DNA from: Clostridia bacterium
GTDB lineage: Bacteria; Bacillota; Clostridia; Oscillospirales; CAG-272
Length of the DNA stretch: 15,670 nucleotides
NCBI GenBank assembly: GCA_900753285.1
Contig: CAADYN010000264.1
Span: 1 to 15,670, forward strand
Direction: 5' to 3'
Shown: positions 13,656-15,670 of the stretch, piece by piece
How the letters are laid out: every line of letters starts with the position of its first letter
Position numbering within the stretch: the first letter of the stretch is position 1
Position numbers and translations under genes: made by a program
The notes under the pieces: generated by a model
What the model was told of the DNA's origin: nothing
The model's input: only the letters and a program-made list of their open reading frames with translations
Databases searched by the model: none

Positions 13656-15311
13656 TTATATCATTATTTTTTCTTTTGTCTCGTCATACGCCAACACAAC
13701 CGGTGGACAGCAGTAGTCTACATTTTTCAAATGCAGTCCTTTTTCATATGCCTCGCGCACTACAGCCATTACAAAATAGTTCGTTGCGTCGGAGTAGCGG
13801 AACAGGTTGGGAACTGAGGTCAGGTGCTTCGGGACGGGAGTTTTCATTGATGTGACAAACGCCGCGAATTCCTCACCAAGTGCGGATTTCAGGCTTTCGG
13901 ATGTGTTTTTTATTATCGCGTTTACCTCGTCGTATTCCGTTTTTTTAAGCACGGGAATGGCAACAGATAGCTTACCATACGTACTCACGAATAGCCCCAG
14001 TTCTTCAAACATCGGAACATAGTATAAAAACTCATTCGGAATTTCGGAGTTTTCGTCGGTTTTGCCTGTGTAGGTGTTCCAAAGCAGAGGGACAATGTAT
14101 TTCGAATACATGAAATACAACTCCCATGTTCCGCCGAAACGGTTAGGACTGTCCCACAGCGTCGTATCAAATTCATAAAACCGCACTTGTCTCTTTCCGT
14201 TGTCAACAGTATTTTCTGTAGTGCGATGACCTCCGCGCACGACATAGTTTGATTTTTCGTTGTATTCTTCCATATTGTATCCGGCGTCGATCGCGGTTGC
14301 CGTTACAATCCACTGTCCGCCGTCTCTGCGTTTAGGAAAGCTCGGAGACTTTATTTTACCGGTTCCGTAATACTGAAAATCCTGCAAGGCTTTGAGTACG
14401 GCGTATCGGTCAAGCTCTGTCTTCTGCCTTATGCCCATTGCACAGACAAACTCTAAGCCCGAAATACGCTCCGACATCTGTGTGATAATGCCCCATATCG
14501 TGTCAAAATGCTTATGGACAAAACTAAGCTGAGGGTTAAAATATCTGAGCTTATCCTGCGGTTTTGTAATCAAGAAGTCAGTATAAACCTTTCCGCTGTC
14601 CGTTTTCGTCATAAGCTCGCCGTCCACGAGTTTCTTTACAATAGGCTCGATATACGCCGCGGGAATTCCTATGGCTTTTGAAAGGTCACTTACGGTAATC
14701 GGCTTTTCATAAGCGAGTATCAAAAGATTTTGCGCTATCAAATCGTCCTGTACAAGGAGTTCCGGGCTTTTATCCGGTGAGGTACTGCCCATAGTAGATA
14801 AATACAATTTCCCCGGTAAGTAGTTTTCTCTCGTTTCCATTGCTTCAAGTCCTTTCTTCATTTGGTTTCGACCTGCAGACAGCCTGCTTTTCACTGTTCC
14901 CTGCGGAATGCTCAGCCCTTTTGCGATATCCGAGACGCTTTGCCCGCCGAAATAGTACCGAATCATAACCTCGCGCGTGATGTAGGCAAGATGGTTCAGC
15001 TCCCTGCGTATTTTTGCCGCCTCCTCGGGAGAAAAGCTGTCATCTTCCTCTTCGGTTAAATTATCAAGCTCGTCAATATTTACCATTATGGGAGCGCGGT
15101 ATTTTTTTCTCAGCCTGTCGTTTAATTTGTGGTACAACGTATTTGCAAGCCAAGTTTTCGGATGCTCTATCACACCGCCGCTTCTCATGTACGAAAAAGC
15201 CGCGAGCATTGTGTCCCCTACAAGATCCTCCGCATCCGCGCTTGAGCCGCATTTCGATACAGCAAGGCGCATCAGGTCGTCATAGTATTTAATAATCTCG
15301 TCTGTGTTCAT
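13656..15311 (-). CDS. ECF-type sigma-70 factor with long C-terminal extension (copy B)
   Basis: 551 aa. Region 2 (about 1-72) has SADAEDLVGDTMLAAFSYM and HPKTWLANTLYHKLNDRLRK. Region 4 (about 100-158) has TREVMIRYYFGGQSVSDIAK and PQGTVKSRLSAGRNQMKK. The extension repeats the architecture of copy A: a winged-helix-like segment (about 197-250: LAYEKPITVSDLSKAIGIPA), PSFPKRRDGGQWIV (323-336) and PVPKHLTSVPN near the end, but no C-x4-C-x-C cluster. The start at 15311 has GGAAGG eight bases upstream and gives the normal sigma N-terminus. An ATG 13 codons earlier (15350) lies inside the predicted promoter and lacks a ribosome site. Sequence identity to copy A is low outside short motifs, so the duplication is old or the two came separately from one family. 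Targets are unknown. Confidence 0.85.
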   Translation of the reverse strand: MNTDEIIKYYDDLMRLAVSKCGSSADAEDLVGDTMLAAFSYMRSGGVIEHPKTWLANTLYHKLNDRLRKKYRAPIMVNIDELDNLTEEEDDSFSPEEAAKIRRELNHLAYITREVMIRYYFGGQSVSDIAKGLSIPQGTVKSRLSAGRNQMKKGLEAMETRENYLPGKLYLSTMGSTSPDKSPELLVQDDLIAQNLLILAYEKPITVSDLSKAIGIPAAYIEPIVKKLVDGELMTKTDSGKVYTDFLITKPQDKLRYFNPQLSFVHKHFDTIWGIITQMSERISGLEFVCAMGIRQKTELDRYAVLKALQDFQYYGTGKIKSPSFPKRRDGGQWIVTATAIDAGYNMEEYNEKSNYVVRGGHRTTENTVDNGKRQVRFYEFDTTLWDSPNRFGGTWELYFMYSKYIVPLLWNTYTGKTDENSEIPNEFLYYVPMFEELGLFVSTYGKLSVAIPVLKKTEYDEVNAIIKNTSESLKSALGEEFAAFVTSMKTPVPKHLTSVPNLFRYSDATNYFVMAVVREAYEKGLHLKNVDYCCPPVVLAYDETKEKIMI

Positions 15312-15349
15312 TTTATCTGCCTTCCGGAATGCTCTTGAACGTTCACCCA

Positions 15350-15377
15350 TATAGTCGCAAAAATACGCCGTCGGTTC
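15350..15377 (-). promoter_or_regulatory. Candidate ECF-type promoter of sigma copy B (possible autoregulation)
   Basis: Minus strand GAACC (15377-15373), 15 bp, CGACTATA (15357-15350), followed by GGGTGAA. An AAC-containing -35 and a CG(T/A)C-type -10 at this distance are the usual form of promoters read by ECF sigma factors, which often control their own genes. The expected start lies about 30 bp before the chosen ATG. Confidence 0.45.
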
Positions 15378-15394
15378 GGACTTGATACAAATTT

Positions 15395-15670
15395 TTATTC
15401 CTTGTCTCCCGTGATGTAGTAGTCGCAGTATTCGCCGCCGTCTGCTATGGTCTGCTTGCGGTGCAAAACTCCGTGCTGTAGGGTTATTATGACCTCGTCA
15501 AGCTCACAGAACAGCGGCATAAGCTCCGACACTCCGAGTTTTTTCGCGTATGTGCAGATGGGACAGCGCGTGATACGGTAATAGCAGGCTCCCTCATGCG
15601 GCTGACCGACAAAATCCACCTTGAACGAGGTCGGGTACTTCGCTTCCATCTCCGGCGTGTACCATTTCGC
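15395..15670 (-). CDS. L-2-amino-thiazoline-4-carboxylic acid hydrolase family protein, C-terminal part
   Basis: 91 codons and a stop are visible; the frame is open to the window edge (AKWYTPEMEAKYPTSFKVDF), so the gene starts outside. The visible part matches the end of the ATC-hydrolase-like family (PF14196): RITRCPICTYAKKLGVSELM, PLFCELDEV, then the closing run with GGEYCDYYI, including the conserved cysteines. The founding Pseudomonas enzyme turns L-2-amino-thiazoline-4-carboxylate into an L-cysteine precursor, but clostridial members are mostly uncharacterised, so the reaction should not be assumed. It is on the same strand as sigma copy B, 83 bp upstream of it, with no terminator seen between, so some read-through is possible. 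Confidence 0.72.
   Translation of the reverse strand, partial: AKWYTPEMEAKYPTSFKVDFVGQPHEGACYYRITRCPICTYAKKLGVSELMPLFCELDEVIITLQHGVLHRKQTIADGGEYCDYYITGDKE

Noticed and set aside
15312..15350. ATG at 15350 as start of sigma copy B
   Set aside because: No ribosome site precedes it and it overlaps the predicted -10 element; 15311 has GGAAGG and the expected sigma N-terminus.

Overview
The window looks like a chromosome segment from a mid-GC Firmicute of class Clostridia, most likely an uncultured gut lineage near Oscillospirales/Christensenellales. The evidence is AAGGAGG-type ribosome binding sites, TTGACA-N17-TATAAT promoters, a T-box riboswitch, Clostridia-type lipoproteins and a surface protein with an APQTFD...RKKS tail. 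The lineage is an inference. I see no insertion sequence, CRISPR array or phage gene.

Layout. (1) 1-2066, plus strand: the 3' end of mnmA, then tcdA, then a cysteine desulfurase coupled to tcdA by an ATGA overlap. This is a compact tRNA-modification and sulfur-delivery operon ending at a bidirectional terminator. (2) 2109-5308, minus strand: a three-gene ABC importer (lipoprotein, permease, ATPase) behind a consensus promoter and a complete T-box leader. The specifier reads UGG and the UGGC of the T-box bulge matches a G73 discriminator, so the operon is predicted to respond to uncharged tRNA-Trp and to import tryptophan or a related compound. (3) 5357-8006, minus strand: an extracellular solute-binding lipoprotein broken by a one-base frameshift, followed by a secreted CBM9/DOMON-like protein with an acidic linker and a C-terminal surface-anchor-like tail. 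An AraC-family regulator (8145-9008) is transcribed divergently and is the obvious candidate controller. (4) 9007-9437: tRNA-Leu(UAG) on the minus strand and tRNA-Pro(GGG) on the plus strand, divergent, each with its own strong promoter and terminator.

(5) 9538-15377 is dense in regulators. Two paralogous XRE-family proteins with TPR-like C-terminal regions on the plus strand converge on two paralogous ECF-type sigma factors on the minus strand. Each sigma factor has a 350-400 residue C-terminal extension with a winged-helix-like segment and a shared P-x-(K/R)-R-(K/R)-D-G-G motif. The two sigma genes also share a short element upstream (ACTnTAnGGGTG), which suggests auto- or cross-regulation. 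No anti-sigma gene is next to them. This pair is the least explained and most interesting part of the window. (6) 15395-15670: the 3' end of an L-2-amino-thiazoline-4-carboxylate hydrolase-family gene running off the window.

All functional calls come from reading the sequence and recalled family knowledge; no database search was run.
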